Part shown: piece by piece, positions 18,051 through 27,364 of the stretch
Position numbering within the stretch: the first letter of the stretch is position 1
How the letters are laid out: every line of letters starts with the position of its first letter
NCBI GenBank assembly: GCA_016791365.1
Contig: JAEUMT010000027.1
Coordinates: 186,001 to 250,000, forward strand
Direction of reading: 5' to 3'
DNA: 64,000 bases
Source of the DNA: Hyphomonadaceae bacterium
GTDB taxonomy: Bacteria; Pseudomonadota; Alphaproteobacteria; Caulobacterales; Aquidulcibacteraceae
Program-made: the position numbers and the translations under genes
The notes under the pieces: model-generated
The model's database searches: none
What the model saw: only the letters and a program-made list of their open reading frames with translations
Told to the model about the DNA's origin: nothing

Positions 18051-18683
18051 ATGCCTGACGCGAAAATCTGCGGGATCACGACAATCGAAGCGCTCGACGC
18101 CGCCATCGAGGGCGGCGCGCGGTTCGTTGGATTTGTGACCTACCCAAGGAGCCCGCGTTTTTTGTCGATGGACAAGCTGGCGGCTTTGGCCGCGCGGGCG
18201 CGCGGGCGGGTGGAGACAGTGCTTGTCACGGTGGATGCCGACGACGCGCAGCTCGCGGCCGCGAACATTGCGGCTCAGCCCGATTGGATTCAGCTCCACG
18301 GCCGTGAGAACCCCAAGCGGGCCGCCGAAGTGCGCCCCTTCGCGCGGCGCGGGCTGATAAAGGCTGTCGGCATCGCCAGGCACGAGGATTTCGCGACCCT
18401 CCCGCCCTATTATCCGTTGGTCGACTTCTTTCTGTTCGACGCCCAGGTCCCGCGGGGCGGTCTGCCGGGGGGCAATGCGCTGCCGTTTGACTGGGGCGTC
18501 ATGTCAGGGGCGCGGATCGACCGGCCCTGGTTCCTGGCGGGGGGGCTAAACCCCAGCAACGTCAAAGAAGCGATTCAGGTATCCGGCGCCGACCTTGTGG
18601 ATGTCTCCTCTGGTGTGGAAAGCAGCCCGGGCCTAAAGGACCCCAACCTGATCGCCCAATTCCTGGCGGCTGTGGAAGTTTAA
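18051..18683 (+). CDS. trpF: Phosphoribosylanthranilate isomerase
   Basis: A 210-residue TIM-barrel enzyme for the third step of tryptophan synthesis, isomerising PRA to CdRP. The N-terminal KICGIT holds the catalytic Cys7, and [23 protein letters not shown] includes the catalytic Asp. [12 protein letters not shown] and [14 protein letters not shown] are phosphate-binding and C-terminal signatures. ATG 18051 gives [10 protein letters not shown]. It begins the trpF-trpB-X-trpA-accD operon, with 10 bases to trpB. Confidence 0.97.
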   Translation: MPDAKICGITTIEALDAAIEGGARFVGFVTYPRSPRFLSMDKLAALAARARGRVETVLVTVDADDAQLAAANIAAQPDWIQLHGRENPKRAAEVRPFARRGLIKAVGIARHEDFATLPPYYPLVDFFLFDAQVPRGGLPGGNALPFDWGVMSGARIDRPWFLAGGLNPSNVKEAIQVSGADLVDVSSGVESSPGLKDPNLIAQFLAAVEV

Positions 18684-18693
18684 ATCCTCCCCC

Positions 18694-19938
18694 ATGGACG
18701 TGCGCCGCAACTGGCAGGATCTACCCGACGCCGAGGGCCGTTTTGGCCAGTACGGCGGGCGGTTCGTCGCCGAAACTCTGATGCCGCTGGTGCTCGATCT
18801 GGAGCGCGAGTACCGCGCCGCGCAGGCAGACCCCGCCTTCGCGGCGACCATGGCGGACTTCTGGACCCATTATGTGGGCCGGCCCTCGCCTCTCTATTTT
18901 GCTGAGCGCCTAACTGAGCATCACGCCAAAGAAGCCGAGGCCAAAGGCCTCGGAGGGGCGGCGAAGATTTACTTCAAGCGCGACGAACTCAATCACACCG
19001 GCGCGCACAAGATCAATAATTGTCTCGGCCAAGTGCTGCTGGCGCTGCGCATGGGCAAGACGCGGATCATCGCGGAAACCGGCGCAGGTCAGCACGGCGT
19101 GGCGACGGCGACAGTGTGCGCGCGCTTAGGGCTTCCGTGCGTCGTGTTCATGGGCGCTACGGATATCGAACGCCAGAAGCCGAACGTGTTTCGGATGAAG
19201 CTGCTGGGCGCGGACGTGCGGCCGGTGACGAGCGGCGCGGCGACGCTGAAAGACGCGATGAACGAAGCGCTCCGCGATTGGGTGACCAATGTCGCGGACA
19301 CGTTCTACTGCATCGGCACGGCGGCTGGTCCGCACCCCTATCCGGAAATGGTGCGCGAGTTTCAAAGCGTGATCGGCCGCGAAGCGCGCGAACAGATTTT
19401 GGAGCGCGAAGGCCGTTTGCCGGATGCGGTGATGGCGTGCATCGGCGGCGGGTCAAATGCGATTGGCCTGTTTCATCCGTTCATCGCGGATGAAAGTGTG
19501 CGCTTGATCGGCGTTGAAGCGGCAGGCCACGGCATCGACGATCGCTTCGAGCACAGCGCAGCCATCAATGGCGGACGCCCCGGCGTTCTACATGGCAACC
19601 GCACATATTTGCTGCAGAACGAGGACGGCCAAATCTTGGAAGGCCACTCGATCAGCGCAGGCCTCGATTATCCTGGCGTCGGCCCGGAACATTCCTATCT
19701 GGCTGACATCGGCCGCGCGCAATACCTCAGCGCGACCGACACCGAAGCGCTCGAAGCGTTCCAATTGTGCGCGAAACTTGAGGGCATTCTGCCGGCGTTG
19801 GAACCATCTCATGCGCTGGCGCGTGTTGGAGATGTGGCGCGCGAGATCGGCCGTGACGGCGTGCTCATCATGAACCTCTGCGGGCGTGGGGATAAGGACG
19901 TGTTTACCGTCGCGGACGCGCTAGGAGTGAAGCTTTGA
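18694..19938 (+). CDS. trpB: Tryptophan synthase beta subunit
   Basis: 414 residues. PLP enzyme condensing indole with L-serine; forms the alpha2-beta2 complex with TrpA. The PLP lysine is Lys106 in [26 protein letters not shown] and the phosphate-binding [10 protein letters not shown] are present, as is the C-terminal GRGDKD. Length and start (ATG 18694) are normal. Its TGA stop overlaps the TTG start of a small secreted-protein gene (TTGA, 19935-19938), so the expected direct trpB-trpA junction is interrupted. Confidence 0.98.
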   Translation: MDVRRNWQDLPDAEGRFGQYGGRFVAETLMPLVLDLEREYRAAQADPAFAATMADFWTHYVGRPSPLYFAERLTEHHAKEAEAKGLGGAAKIYFKRDELNHTGAHKINNCLGQVLLALRMGKTRIIAETGAGQHGVATATVCARLGLPCVVFMGATDIERQKPNVFRMKLLGADVRPVTSGAATLKDAMNEALRDWVTNVADTFYCIGTAAGPHPYPEMVREFQSVIGREAREQILEREGRLPDAVMACIGGGSNAIGLFHPFIADESVRLIGVEAAGHGIDDRFEHSAAINGGRPGVLHGNRTYLLQNEDGQILEGHSISAGLDYPGVGPEHSYLADIGRAQYLSATDTEALEAFQLCAKLEGILPALEPSHALARVGDVAREIGRDGVLIMNLCGRGDKDVFTVADALGVKL

Positions 19939-20369
19939 AACAATTCATTTGGACCGCGGCGCTGATGCTTTTTGGCGTGTGCGCTTCGGCGCATGCGCAG
20001 GAGCAACGGCTCATGCCAGACTCGCTCAATCTCGAGATCGTCGATGGCTCGATTGTGCCGGAAGATTGCATGTATCCAGCCTCGATCGCCGACACGACGC
20101 GGTTTGAGATTGCCTGCGTGACCATGCCCGCTCTCATCGGCGCCGACATCAGCTCGCAGTATATTGGGCAGCTCGGCGCGCAAGGGTGGCGTCAAGGCAA
20201 TTACGTGCCTGGCGGCATGACGGCCGTACGCACGGACGAGAACAATTGCCGCCGCGTGCTGAACATCTTCCCGAGCAACTATCCGCCGGGCGATGAAAAC
20301 GCGCAGGTGAACGTGCTGTGGTTCGCGCTCGACCGCGCGCCACGCTGCAATGAGGCGCAACCAGGTTGA
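19935..20369 (+). CDS. Secreted protein of unknown function embedded between trpB and trpA
   Basis: 144 residues, no family recognised. The signal peptide [22 protein letters not shown] predicts export, which is odd inside a cytoplasmic biosynthetic operon. The mature protein has four Cys (PEDCMY, EIACVT, NNCRRV, PRCNEA), so two disulfides are possible. TTG start at 19935 with AGGAG seven bases upstream; the start overlaps the trpB stop and the gene's own TGA overlaps the trpA TTG start, so translation is probably coupled on both sides. The clean frame, ribosome site and signal peptide support a real gene. Confidence 0.75.
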   Translation: MKQFIWTAALMLFGVCASAHAQEQRLMPDSLNLEIVDGSIVPEDCMYPASIADTTRFEIACVTMPALIGADISSQYIGQLGAQGWRQGNYVPGGMTAVRTDENNCRRVLNIFPSNYPPGDENAQVNVLWFALDRAPRCNEAQPG

Positions 20370-21193
20370 GCGCCCGCCTCGCCTCCCGCTTTGCCGCACT
20401 GAAACGCGAGGGCCGCGCGGGCCTTGTCGCGTATGTGATGGCGTCTGATCCCGATCACGAGACGTGCTTTGAGATTTTGCGCGGATTGCCGTCGGCTGGC
20501 GCGGACGTAATCGAGCTTGGTTTTCCATTCACCGATCCGATGGCGGACGGGCCGAGCATCCAGAAAGCGGCATTGCGCGCGCTGAAAGCCGGCGGTTCGC
20601 TAAAGCAAACGCTCGATCTCGCGCGCCGCTTCCGCGAGACCAACGCCGACACGCCGCTCATTCTGATGGGCTACGCCAATCCGATCGAGAGTATGGGCTA
20701 CGGCGCCTTCGCAAACGCGATGCAGGCGTCTGGCGCCGATGGCGCGATCGTTGTCGATCTGCCGCCGGAGGAAGATGCGCCGCTGCGCGCGGCGTTTGCA
20801 GCAAATGGCCTCTCGATCATCCGGCTTGCAACGCCCACTACAGATGAGCGGCGGTTAACCAAGGTGCTCGATGGCGCTTCGGGTTTCCTATATTATGTCT
20901 CGGTGGCTGGGGTCACAGGCGCGAACGCCGCGACCTCAGCTCAAGTGCGCGCAGCGGTGGAAAGACTGAAGCGCGCGACCGCCCTCCCCATCGCCGTGGG
21001 TTTCGGCGTGCGTGAGCCAGAAGCGGCCCGCGCCATTGCAGTAAACGCGGACGCCGTGGTTGTCGGCTCCGCGATTGTGGACGAAATTACCGCCGGGCCA
21101 GCGCCCCAGGCGGTTGAACGCGTCTTGCGCAAGGTCGCTCAATTGAGCGAAGCTGTGCGATCAGCGCGTGAACTTGAAGGAACACCCGCATGA
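20366..21193 (+). CDS. trpA: Tryptophan synthase alpha subunit
   Basis: A 275-residue TIM barrel that cleaves indole-3-glycerol phosphate to indole and G3P. The catalytic pair is Glu50 ([11 protein letters not shown]) and Asp61 (PMADGP). [11 protein letters not shown] and VGFGVREPE are phosphate-binding signatures. The TTG start at 20366 overlaps the stop of the secreted-protein gene (TTGA), so it depends on translational coupling or on a weak start. Its TGA overlaps the accD ATG (ATGA, 21190-21193). Confidence 0.97.
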   Translation: MSARLASRFAALKREGRAGLVAYVMASDPDHETCFEILRGLPSAGADVIELGFPFTDPMADGPSIQKAALRALKAGGSLKQTLDLARRFRETNADTPLILMGYANPIESMGYGAFANAMQASGADGAIVVDLPPEEDAPLRAAFAANGLSIIRLATPTTDERRLTKVLDGASGFLYYVSVAGVTGANAATSAQVRAAVERLKRATALPIAVGFGVREPEAARAIAVNADAVVVGSAIVDEITAGPAPQAVERVLRKVAQLSEAVRSARELEGTPA

Positions 21194-22161
21194 ACTGGCT
21201 GTCGAACTTTGCGCGGCCCGGCTTGTCAAAGAAGAAGCCGGAAGAAGCGCGCGAGACGCCCGACAATCTCTGGATCAAGGATCCGCTCTCGGGCGATCTG
21301 ATCTATCGCGCCGAGCTTGAAGCGGCCGATTGGGTGACGCCTTCTGGCTTCCACATGCGCATCGGGCCAGAAGCGCGCTTCAAGATCATGTTCGATGAGC
21401 AAGCGTGGCAGAAGATTCCGCTGCCGAAGGTCACGCCTGACCCACTGAAGTTCAAGGACGACAAGAAGTATGTCGATCGCCTCAAGGGCGCGCGGGCCAA
21501 AGTTGGCCGCGAAGACACGATGGAAGCCGGCTATGGCCGCATCGGCGGCGCGCACGCTGTCGTGCTGGTGCAGGATTTTGAATTCATGGGCGGCTCACTC
21601 GGCATGGCCGCGGGCGAAGCCTTCATTGCTGCGGCGGAAGCTGCCGTGCGCCGCAAGGCGGCGATGATCATGGTGACGTCATCGGGCGGCGCACGCATGC
21701 AGGAAGGCATTCTCTCGCTGATGCAAATGCCGCGCACGACGTTGGCGATCCAGATGCTGCGCGAAGCTGGGCTTCCCTATCTCGTGGTGCTGGCTGATCC
21801 GACGACAGGCGGCGTGACCGCGTCGTACGCAATGCTGGGCGACGTGCATATTGCCGAGCCTGGCGCGCTCATCGGCTTCGCCGGTCCGCGCGTCATAGAG
21901 CAGACCATTCGCCAGAAGCTGCCGGAAGGCTTCCAGCGCTCGGAATATCTGCTCGACAAGGGCATGGTCGACATGGTGGTCGATCGCCGTCAGTTGAAGG
22001 CGACGGTTGCGACGCTGCTCTCGGTGCTCATGCACAAGCGCGCGGCGGTGCAAGGCGATAGCGGCGAGACAGCCGATTTCGTCGATGCCAATGTCGAAGA
22101 ACTGCCGAAGGGCAAGCGCAAGGCTGGCAAACAACAGCCGACCGCGAAAGCGGCCGAGTAA
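21190..22161 (+). CDS. accD: Acetyl-CoA carboxylase carboxyltransferase subunit beta, zinc ribbon lost
   Basis: 323 residues. AccD with AccA transfers the carboxyl group from biotin to acetyl-CoA, the first step of fatty acid synthesis. The crotonase-fold core is intact: [39 protein letters not shown] and [12 protein letters not shown]. The N-terminal zinc ribbon (CxxC...CxxC in E. coli) is degenerate: the expected positions read [12 protein letters not shown] and WVTPSGFHM, and the protein contains no cysteine at all. A reduced ribbon is known in some alphaproteobacteria, so this is likely functional. ATG 21190 overlaps the trpA stop. Confidence 0.96.
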   Translation: MNWLSNFARPGLSKKKPEEARETPDNLWIKDPLSGDLIYRAELEAADWVTPSGFHMRIGPEARFKIMFDEQAWQKIPLPKVTPDPLKFKDDKKYVDRLKGARAKVGREDTMEAGYGRIGGAHAVVLVQDFEFMGGSLGMAAGEAFIAAAEAAVRRKAAMIMVTSSGGARMQEGILSLMQMPRTTLAIQMLREAGLPYLVVLADPTTGGVTASYAMLGDVHIAEPGALIGFAGPRVIEQTIRQKLPEGFQRSEYLLDKGMVDMVVDRRQLKATVATLLSVLMHKRAAVQGDSGETADFVDANVEELPKGKRKAGKQQPTAKAAE

Positions 22162-22236
22162 CCACGCCGCTGGCGACTGCCCTCATACAAGGGTGTTTAT
22201 GGGCGCCGGCCTCGCCGCTTTCGCGACGCTCCGGGA

Positions 22237-23532
22237 ATGGGTGTCGTGGACGATCCGGTTCAGCAGAAGTTTGTCGAGCTGTTCGGCCCTGAGTTCGGGC
22301 ACGGGAAGCCGTTCGATCTGAACCTGCTGCGCGGAGCGCTCGAGGCGCTGGGCTCGCCGCAACTGGCGCTGCCCCCGGTGATCCACGTCGCCGGCACCAA
22401 CGGCAAGGGCTCGACCATCGCGTTCATGAGCGCAATCGCCGAGGCCGCGGGGCTGAAAGTGCATGCCTTCACCAAGCCGCATCTCTTTCAACTGAACGAA
22501 CGCTTCGTCGTCTCCAGCCGCTTTGCCGACGATCGCGCGCTGCTCGGGGTCGCGGACGATGTCGCGCGTGTTGCGCCGGCGCTCACGCAATTTGACGCGC
22601 AGGTGGCGACCGCTTTCCTTCTCTTTCGTGAGCACCACGCGGCGTTGACGTTCATCGAAACCGGCATGGGCGGGCGCGCCGATTCCACCAATTTGATCGC
22701 CTCACCCGCCGCAAGCGTGATCACGCCCATCGGCCTGGATCACCAAGATGCGTTGGGCGAAACCCTCGCGGACATCGCTGCGCACAAGGCAGGCATCATC
22801 AAACCCGGCGCGCCAACAATCGTCGCGCGGCAATCTCCCGAAGCAATGGCGGTGATTGAGGCGCGCGCCGCGGATGTTGGCGCGCCATTGTTTCGCTGCG
22901 GCGTCGAGTGGGACGCCCATGCAAGTCACGGCCGCCTCGTCGTGCAAACCGAAACGCGGGCCCTCGATCTGCCGCTGCCATCGCTGCACGGACGCCACCA
23001 GATCGACAATGCCGGCCTCGCGTGCGCAGCCTTGCTCTACGCCAACGCGGTGCAAATCGAAGACGCCGCGTTCGCGGCCGGCCTGGAAAGCGCGGCATGG
23101 CCGGCGCGCCTCCAACCGCTTACGCGCGGCGCTTTGAGCGCGCCCATTCGGGCCAAGGGCGGTGAAGTCTGGGTCGATGCGGGGCACAATGCGGACGCAG
23201 CGGCAGCGCTGGCGCGGGCGCTGAACGACATGAGGGCGCGGCGCGGCGGCGAGAGCACCGTGATCGTCGGCCTGCGCAAGCGAAAGGACGCCGCTGCTTT
23301 CATCGGCGCGATCGCGCCAGGCGCCGATCGCATCATCGCCGTTCCGCTCAGCGACGAGCACGTTGCTCCGCCTTACATCGCGTCACTCGCGCACCGGTTC
23401 GACACGCGCGCGCAAACCGCTGCGTCGCTGACCGAGGCCATGCAAGACGCGGCGCAGTCGCCTGCGCCGCGTGTGCTGATCTGTGGTTCATTTTTGCTGG
23501 CCGCCGAAGCGTTGGCGGCCGAGAACGCTTAA
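22237..23532 (+). CDS. folC: Bifunctional folylpolyglutamate/dihydrofolate synthase
   Basis: A 431-residue Mur-ligase-like enzyme adding glutamate to dihydropteroate and folates. The P-loop VAGTNGKGST is at ~51-60, FTKPHLFQLNERF and FIETGMGGRADSTN follow, and DHQDALGETLADIAAHKAGIIKPG is diagnostic. The C-terminal lobe contains VWVDAGHNADAA. ATG 22237. There are 75 bases after accD, the conventional accD-folC order. It converges on trxA across a two-hairpin palindromic element. Confidence 0.95.
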   Translation: MGVVDDPVQQKFVELFGPEFGHGKPFDLNLLRGALEALGSPQLALPPVIHVAGTNGKGSTIAFMSAIAEAAGLKVHAFTKPHLFQLNERFVVSSRFADDRALLGVADDVARVAPALTQFDAQVATAFLLFREHHAALTFIETGMGGRADSTNLIASPAASVITPIGLDHQDALGETLADIAAHKAGIIKPGAPTIVARQSPEAMAVIEARAADVGAPLFRCGVEWDAHASHGRLVVQTETRALDLPLPSLHGRHQIDNAGLACAALLYANAVQIEDAAFAAGLESAAWPARLQPLTRGALSAPIRAKGGEVWVDAGHNADAAAALARALNDMRARRGGESTVIVGLRKRKDAAAFIGAIAPGADRIIAVPLSDEHVAPPYIASLAHRFDTRAQTAASLTEAMQDAAQSPAPRVLICGSFLLAAEALAAENA

Positions 23533-23533
23533 C

Positions 23534-23585
23534 TTGGATCGCGGGCCTAAAGGCCCGCATGCGCGTCTGAAGACGCGCGGTCCAA
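23534..23585. repeat. Palindromic intergenic element (copy A), likely bidirectional terminator
   Basis: Two adjacent perfect hairpins, GCGGGCC-TAAA-GGCCCGC and GCGCGTCT-GA-AGACGCGC, bounded by the terminal inverted repeat TTGGATC...GGTCCAA. It sits between the convergent folC and trxA stops and shares layout (TGGAnCGC ends, GCAT at the inner end of each half) with elements at 51981-52049, 56365-56439 and 57718-57781. Confidence 0.7.
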
Positions 23586-23590
23586 ATAAA

Positions 23591-23911
23591 TCAGACGCTC
23601 TCGTTCAGCCACTCGACGATCTTGGACTTCGGCATGGCGCCAACTTTCGTCGACGCGACCTTGCCATCCTTGAACACCATGAGCGTCGGGATGCCGCGCA
23701 CGCCATACTTGCCCGGCGTCATCGGATTATCATCGATGTTGAGCTTCACGACTTGAACACGATCGCCCATTTCGGCGGCGATCTCTTCAAGCGCCGGACC
23801 GATCTGCTTGCACGGGCCGCACCATTCCGCCCAGAAGTCCACGAGGACCGGACGGCCTGATTTCAGCACGTCGGCATCGAAACTATCGTCGGAAACTTTG
23901 TTGGTGGCCAC
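23591..23911 (-). CDS. trxA: Thioredoxin
   Basis: A 106-residue cytoplasmic disulfide reductant with the active site WCGPC (Cys31, Cys34), the buried Asp in VDFWAEWC, and the cis-Pro in RGIPTLMVF. GTG start at 23911 with AAGGAG nine bases upstream. It is the last gene of the minus-strand tsaE-amgK-murU-addB-addA-trxA series (69 bases after addA). Confidence 0.96.
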   Translation of the reverse strand: MATNKVSDDSFDADVLKSGRPVLVDFWAEWCGPCKQIGPALEEIAAEMGDRVQVVKLNIDDNPMTPGKYGVRGIPTLMVFKDGKVASTKVGAMPKSKIVEWLNESV

Positions 23912-23980
23912 GGACTTTGCTCCTTCGGAACCGTGAAAATCGTTGATGGCATGTAGGGCGCGCCGGTTAAGGATTCAACC

Positions 23981-26900
23981 TCAGGCGAACGTAGCGAAAA
24001 CATCGTCCAGACGGCTGTCCGGCAACTCCATAAGGTGAGGTTTTTCAGTCCAAAGCAGCGCGCAGGAGACGGTTTTGGCGGGAAAAATCTTGCGCAGAAC
24101 TTCACGGTAAAGTGCGAGTTGCATGACGTACGAATCAGGCGCCTCGGCGGCATCCGTTGGCGCTGGGCGATCGGTTTTGAAATCGAGCACGAGCACGCGA
24201 TCGCGCTCCACCGCGAGACGGTCGACAACGCCGCGAATGGCCTTGCCGCGCACTTCGCCGATTATCGGCGCCTCGGCGCGGCTTGTGGGAGAGAACACGG
24301 CGGCAAAGCGCGTATCGTTGATCACGGACAGTGCTTCGCGCGCGAATTGAGCCGCCTCGGCGTCTTCGACACCTTGTCGCGTCAGCCACGCCAATGCCGA
24401 GGTTTCACGTTTGTCCGGCGCGAGTTCAGGCAAGCGCTCAAGCAAGCCGTGAATGAGACGGCCGCGGCGGAAGCGCTTCTGCCCTTCGCCGCGCGGCGAG
24501 AACAACGCCGGATCGATGCGGTGCAGCCGCGAGGGCGCGGCAATCTCGATGCGCGCGGCGCCAGGCGCCGGCGTGTGCGCCCAAGCCGGCATCGCGACAA
24601 TGTCTTCTGGCGCCAAAGCCAGAGCGTCGGCGATCCGCGGTTTGCCAAGCCGCAGACCCTCGCCGAACGGCGTCGCGATTTTCTCCGCGCCGAGTCGCTC
24701 CAGCGCCTCATGCACGGCAGCGCGCCAGCTCACATCGGGCGCTTCGGCGTTTCGCCATTGCGGACCGCAGACGATCAACCGGTCACGCGCGCGTGTCATC
24801 GCCACATAGAGCAGCCGCCAATGCTCGCCGAGCATGCGTTCCTTGTGCGCGGCGCGCGCTTCGGCGCTCGGCTCATCATCCCCTCTTGCGCTGAACGACA
24901 CAAAGGGCCCAGCGTCATTGTCGAACAGCAGCCCGTTATCCGGCGTATCGCCAACGTCGCCGGTTGAATCCGGCAAGATAACGACCGGCGCCTCCAGACC
25001 CTTGGCGCCGTGGACGGTCATCACGCGGATGGCGCCCGTTTCAGCTTCGAGCTCACGCTTGATCTGCTGCGCATCGAGTTCGATGTCGTATAGAAAGCGC
25101 TGCAGAGTCGGCGCGACGTGATGCGGAAGTTTCAGAGCGCGCTGCAACAGCTCTTCCAGCGGATCACGCGTTTCGGGTCCGAGGCGCGAGAAGATGCGCA
25201 GCCACCCTGACTTGCCGTCATGCTGCGTTTCCAGCGCCCAACTCAGGAATGCAAACGGATCGGCGCCGCGACGCTTCGTGAGTTCACGCACGAACGCCTG
25301 CGCGGGCGCATACCTCGCTTCGGTGCTCGCGAGCAGACCATCGATCAGCCGTGTAGCGCCACGCTCATAAGCCAGCGGGAATATATCATCATCATCGCTG
25401 ATGAGATTGCACCACGGGCCTTTCAGCACGCACGCGAGCGAAAGATCGTCGGCCGGATCAAGCGCCACTTGCATAAGCGCCAGGCAATCCTGCACCGCGA
25501 GTTCATCGCGCAACACCATGCGGTCGGCGCCGGCGACAGGAAGCTTCTCGCGCTTGAACGCCTTGATCAGCTCGCGGAAAATCGCGCCGCGTTTGCGCAC
25601 CAGCGCCAGCACGTCGCCTGCCCGCACCGGGCGAAGCACACCTTTGTCCCAAACCGCTTCACGCGTCTCAATCATCGCCTTCACGTGTTTGGCAATGCGC
25701 CTGGCGAGCACGACATGGGCGCTACTCTCGCGCTCCATGTCCATCGGCGCGTCCCAGGGCGCCGCGTCCGCGACGGCGGGCTTTGGCGTCAGAGGCCAAA
25801 CCTCGACGACGCCAGGCTCTTTGGCGCGCGCGGCGAGGTGGACGATCTCGTCGTGGGCGCCGGGGCCAGCCACCAGCGGCTTGCCCTTCATCGTTTCATC
25901 GACAACGCGCAGGATTTCCGGAGACGAACGGAAGGATGTGCGCAGTTCGGGGGCGGCGAATTTCTTTTCGGCCGTGTGCACGCGGGCCGAGAGATTCTGC
26001 GCCTCCGCGAGGAAGCGCTCGGGATCGGCGCCTTGGAAAGCGTAGATGCTCTGCTTGGGATCGCCGACCGAGAACACCGTGCGTTCGCGATCGCGCGCGC
26101 CGAGACCGGCAAAGAACTCGTTCTGCAACGGCGTGATCAGATCCCACTGCGCGGGACTGGTGTCCTGGCCTTCGTCGATCAGGATGTGATCCAAGCCGCC
26201 GTCAAGCTTGTAGAGCACCCACGGCGCGGCTTCGGAGTGCTGCAACAGACGCTGCGCATTCTCGATGAGATCGTCGAAATCGAGAACACCCGAGCGTGTC
26301 TTGGCCTGCGCATAGGCTTCATCCAGCTTGAGCGCGAGCGCCAGCGCGGCAATCGCGTCCTCCGCGCGCTCGATGGCGTTCAGGGTATCGCGCGCTTCGA
26401 CGACGGCTTCGGCGAAAGCGCGGAGGCGCGGCTCAAGCCACGAGTGCGTCGCTTGCGTTTTCTTGGTGACGAAGTTGGCGCGAAGCTTGCCGTCTGTCAG
26501 CGCGAAGGCGAAACAAGCGAGCATTGCCGCATCGCCATCATTGCGCTCGATGCAATCCAGGACTGCGCGCAGACGTTCGCCTGCTTTGCAATCATTGGCG
26601 CTGCCTTCGCAAAGCGCATTCGCCGCATCACGTAGTTCGCTCCAGCGCCAGCGCGCCAGAAATTCGCGTGTGTAGTCTTCCGCGTTCCGCGTGACGCCGT
26701 GCCGCTCACGCAGCTTCTGCGCGGCGAAAAGTTCGCCTTGGTGCTTTTGCGCGAAGCGATGAAACTCAGCGCGCCGCATCGCCAGACGATCAAGCAGGCC
26801 CTCGAGGTGATCGCTGTAGAGACGCTTGGCGAAACGGCGAAAAGCGTCCCGCTGGCCGCCATCGGCGAGCGCAGCTTTCGCCCGCGCGTCGGCGAGCAAA

Positions 26901-27364
26901 GCAGCGGACCGCGCTTCATCGGCGATGTCGAAACCCGGCGGCACCTGCGCTTCGAGCGGAAAGCGCGCCAGCAGACGTTCGCAGAATGCGTGGATCGTCT
27001 GAATCTTGAGACCGCCTGGCGTTTCGAGCGCTTGCGCGAAGAGCGCTCGCGCGCGGGCCAGATCAGCGCCGCCGGCGCCGAGCTTCTTGAGCTCAGCCGC
27101 CAGGCTCGCATCGTCCGCCACGCACCAGCCACCGAGGCGCTCAAACAAGCGACGCTGCATCTCCGCGGCGGCGGCCTTGGTATAGGTGATGCAGAGGAAC
27201 GCCGACGGCTTGGAGCCTTCAAGCAACAGCCGCGCAATGCGGTCGACGAGCACCTTTGTCTTGCCGGAGCCGGCGTTCGCGGTGACGAACACCGAGACAT
27301 GCGGGTGCGCCGCCTGCCCTTGCGCTTGCGTAGCTTCGGCGACGGCGTCGAGCGGGGCGGTCAT
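23981..27364 (-). CDS. addA: Double-strand break repair helicase-nuclease AddA
   Basis: 1127 residues. AddA is the UvrD-like helicase plus nuclease subunit of the AddAB complex, which resects double-strand ends for RecA. Walker A is FVTANAGSGKTKVLVDR (~27-43); FDDLIENAQRLL, ILIDEGQDTSPAQWDLI (motif II), SVGDPKQSIYAFQGADP and VMTVHGAKGLEAPVVILPD (motif V) follow in order. The C-terminal RecB-like nuclease has GVVDRLAVERDRVLVLDFKTD with the catalytic Asp and Lys. Its ATG overlaps the addB stop (ATGA, 27361-27364). Identification is secure. Confidence 0.96.
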   Translation of the reverse strand: MTAPLDAVAEATQAQGQAAHPHVSVFVTANAGSGKTKVLVDRIARLLLEGSKPSAFLCITYTKAAAAEMQRRLFERLGGWCVADDASLAAELKKLGAGGADLARARALFAQALETPGGLKIQTIHAFCERLLARFPLEAQVPPGFDIADEARSAALLADARAKAALADGGQRDAFRRFAKRLYSDHLEGLLDRLAMRRAEFHRFAQKHQGELFAAQKLRERHGVTRNAEDYTREFLARWRWSELRDAANALCEGSANDCKAGERLRAVLDCIERNDGDAAMLACFAFALTDGKLRANFVTKKTQATHSWLEPRLRAFAEAVVEARDTLNAIERAEDAIAALALALKLDEAYAQAKTRSGVLDFDDLIENAQRLLQHSEAAPWVLYKLDGGLDHILIDEGQDTSPAQWDLITPLQNEFFAGLGARDRERTVFSVGDPKQSIYAFQGADPERFLAEAQNLSARVHTAEKKFAAPELRTSFRSSPEILRVVDETMKGKPLVAGPGAHDEIVHLAARAKEPGVVEVWPLTPKPAVADAAPWDAPMDMERESSAHVVLARRIAKHVKAMIETREAVWDKGVLRPVRAGDVLALVRKRGAIFRELIKAFKREKLPVAGADRMVLRDELAVQDCLALMQVALDPADDLSLACVLKGPWCNLISDDDDIFPLAYERGATRLIDGLLASTEARYAPAQAFVRELTKRRGADPFAFLSWALETQHDGKSGWLRIFSRLGPETRDPLEELLQRALKLPHHVAPTLQRFLYDIELDAQQIKRELEAETGAIRVMTVHGAKGLEAPVVILPDSTGDVGDTPDNGLLFDNDAGPFVSFSARGDDEPSAEARAAHKERMLGEHWRLLYVAMTRARDRLIVCGPQWRNAEAPDVSWRAAVHEALERLGAEKIATPFGEGLRLGKPRIADALALAPEDIVAMPAWAHTPAPGAARIEIAAPSRLHRIDPALFSPRGEGQKRFRRGRLIHGLLERLPELAPDKRETSALAWLTRQGVEDAEAAQFAREALSVINDTRFAAVFSPTSRAEAPIIGEVRGKAIRGVVDRLAVERDRVLVLDFKTDRPAPTDAAEAPDSYVMQLALYREVLRKIFPAKTVSCALLWTEKPHLMELPDSRLDDVFATFA

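Noticed and set aside
25220-26635. 471-codon open frame antisense to addA
   Set aside because: Lies wholly opposite conserved AddA helicase motifs and has no recognisable features.
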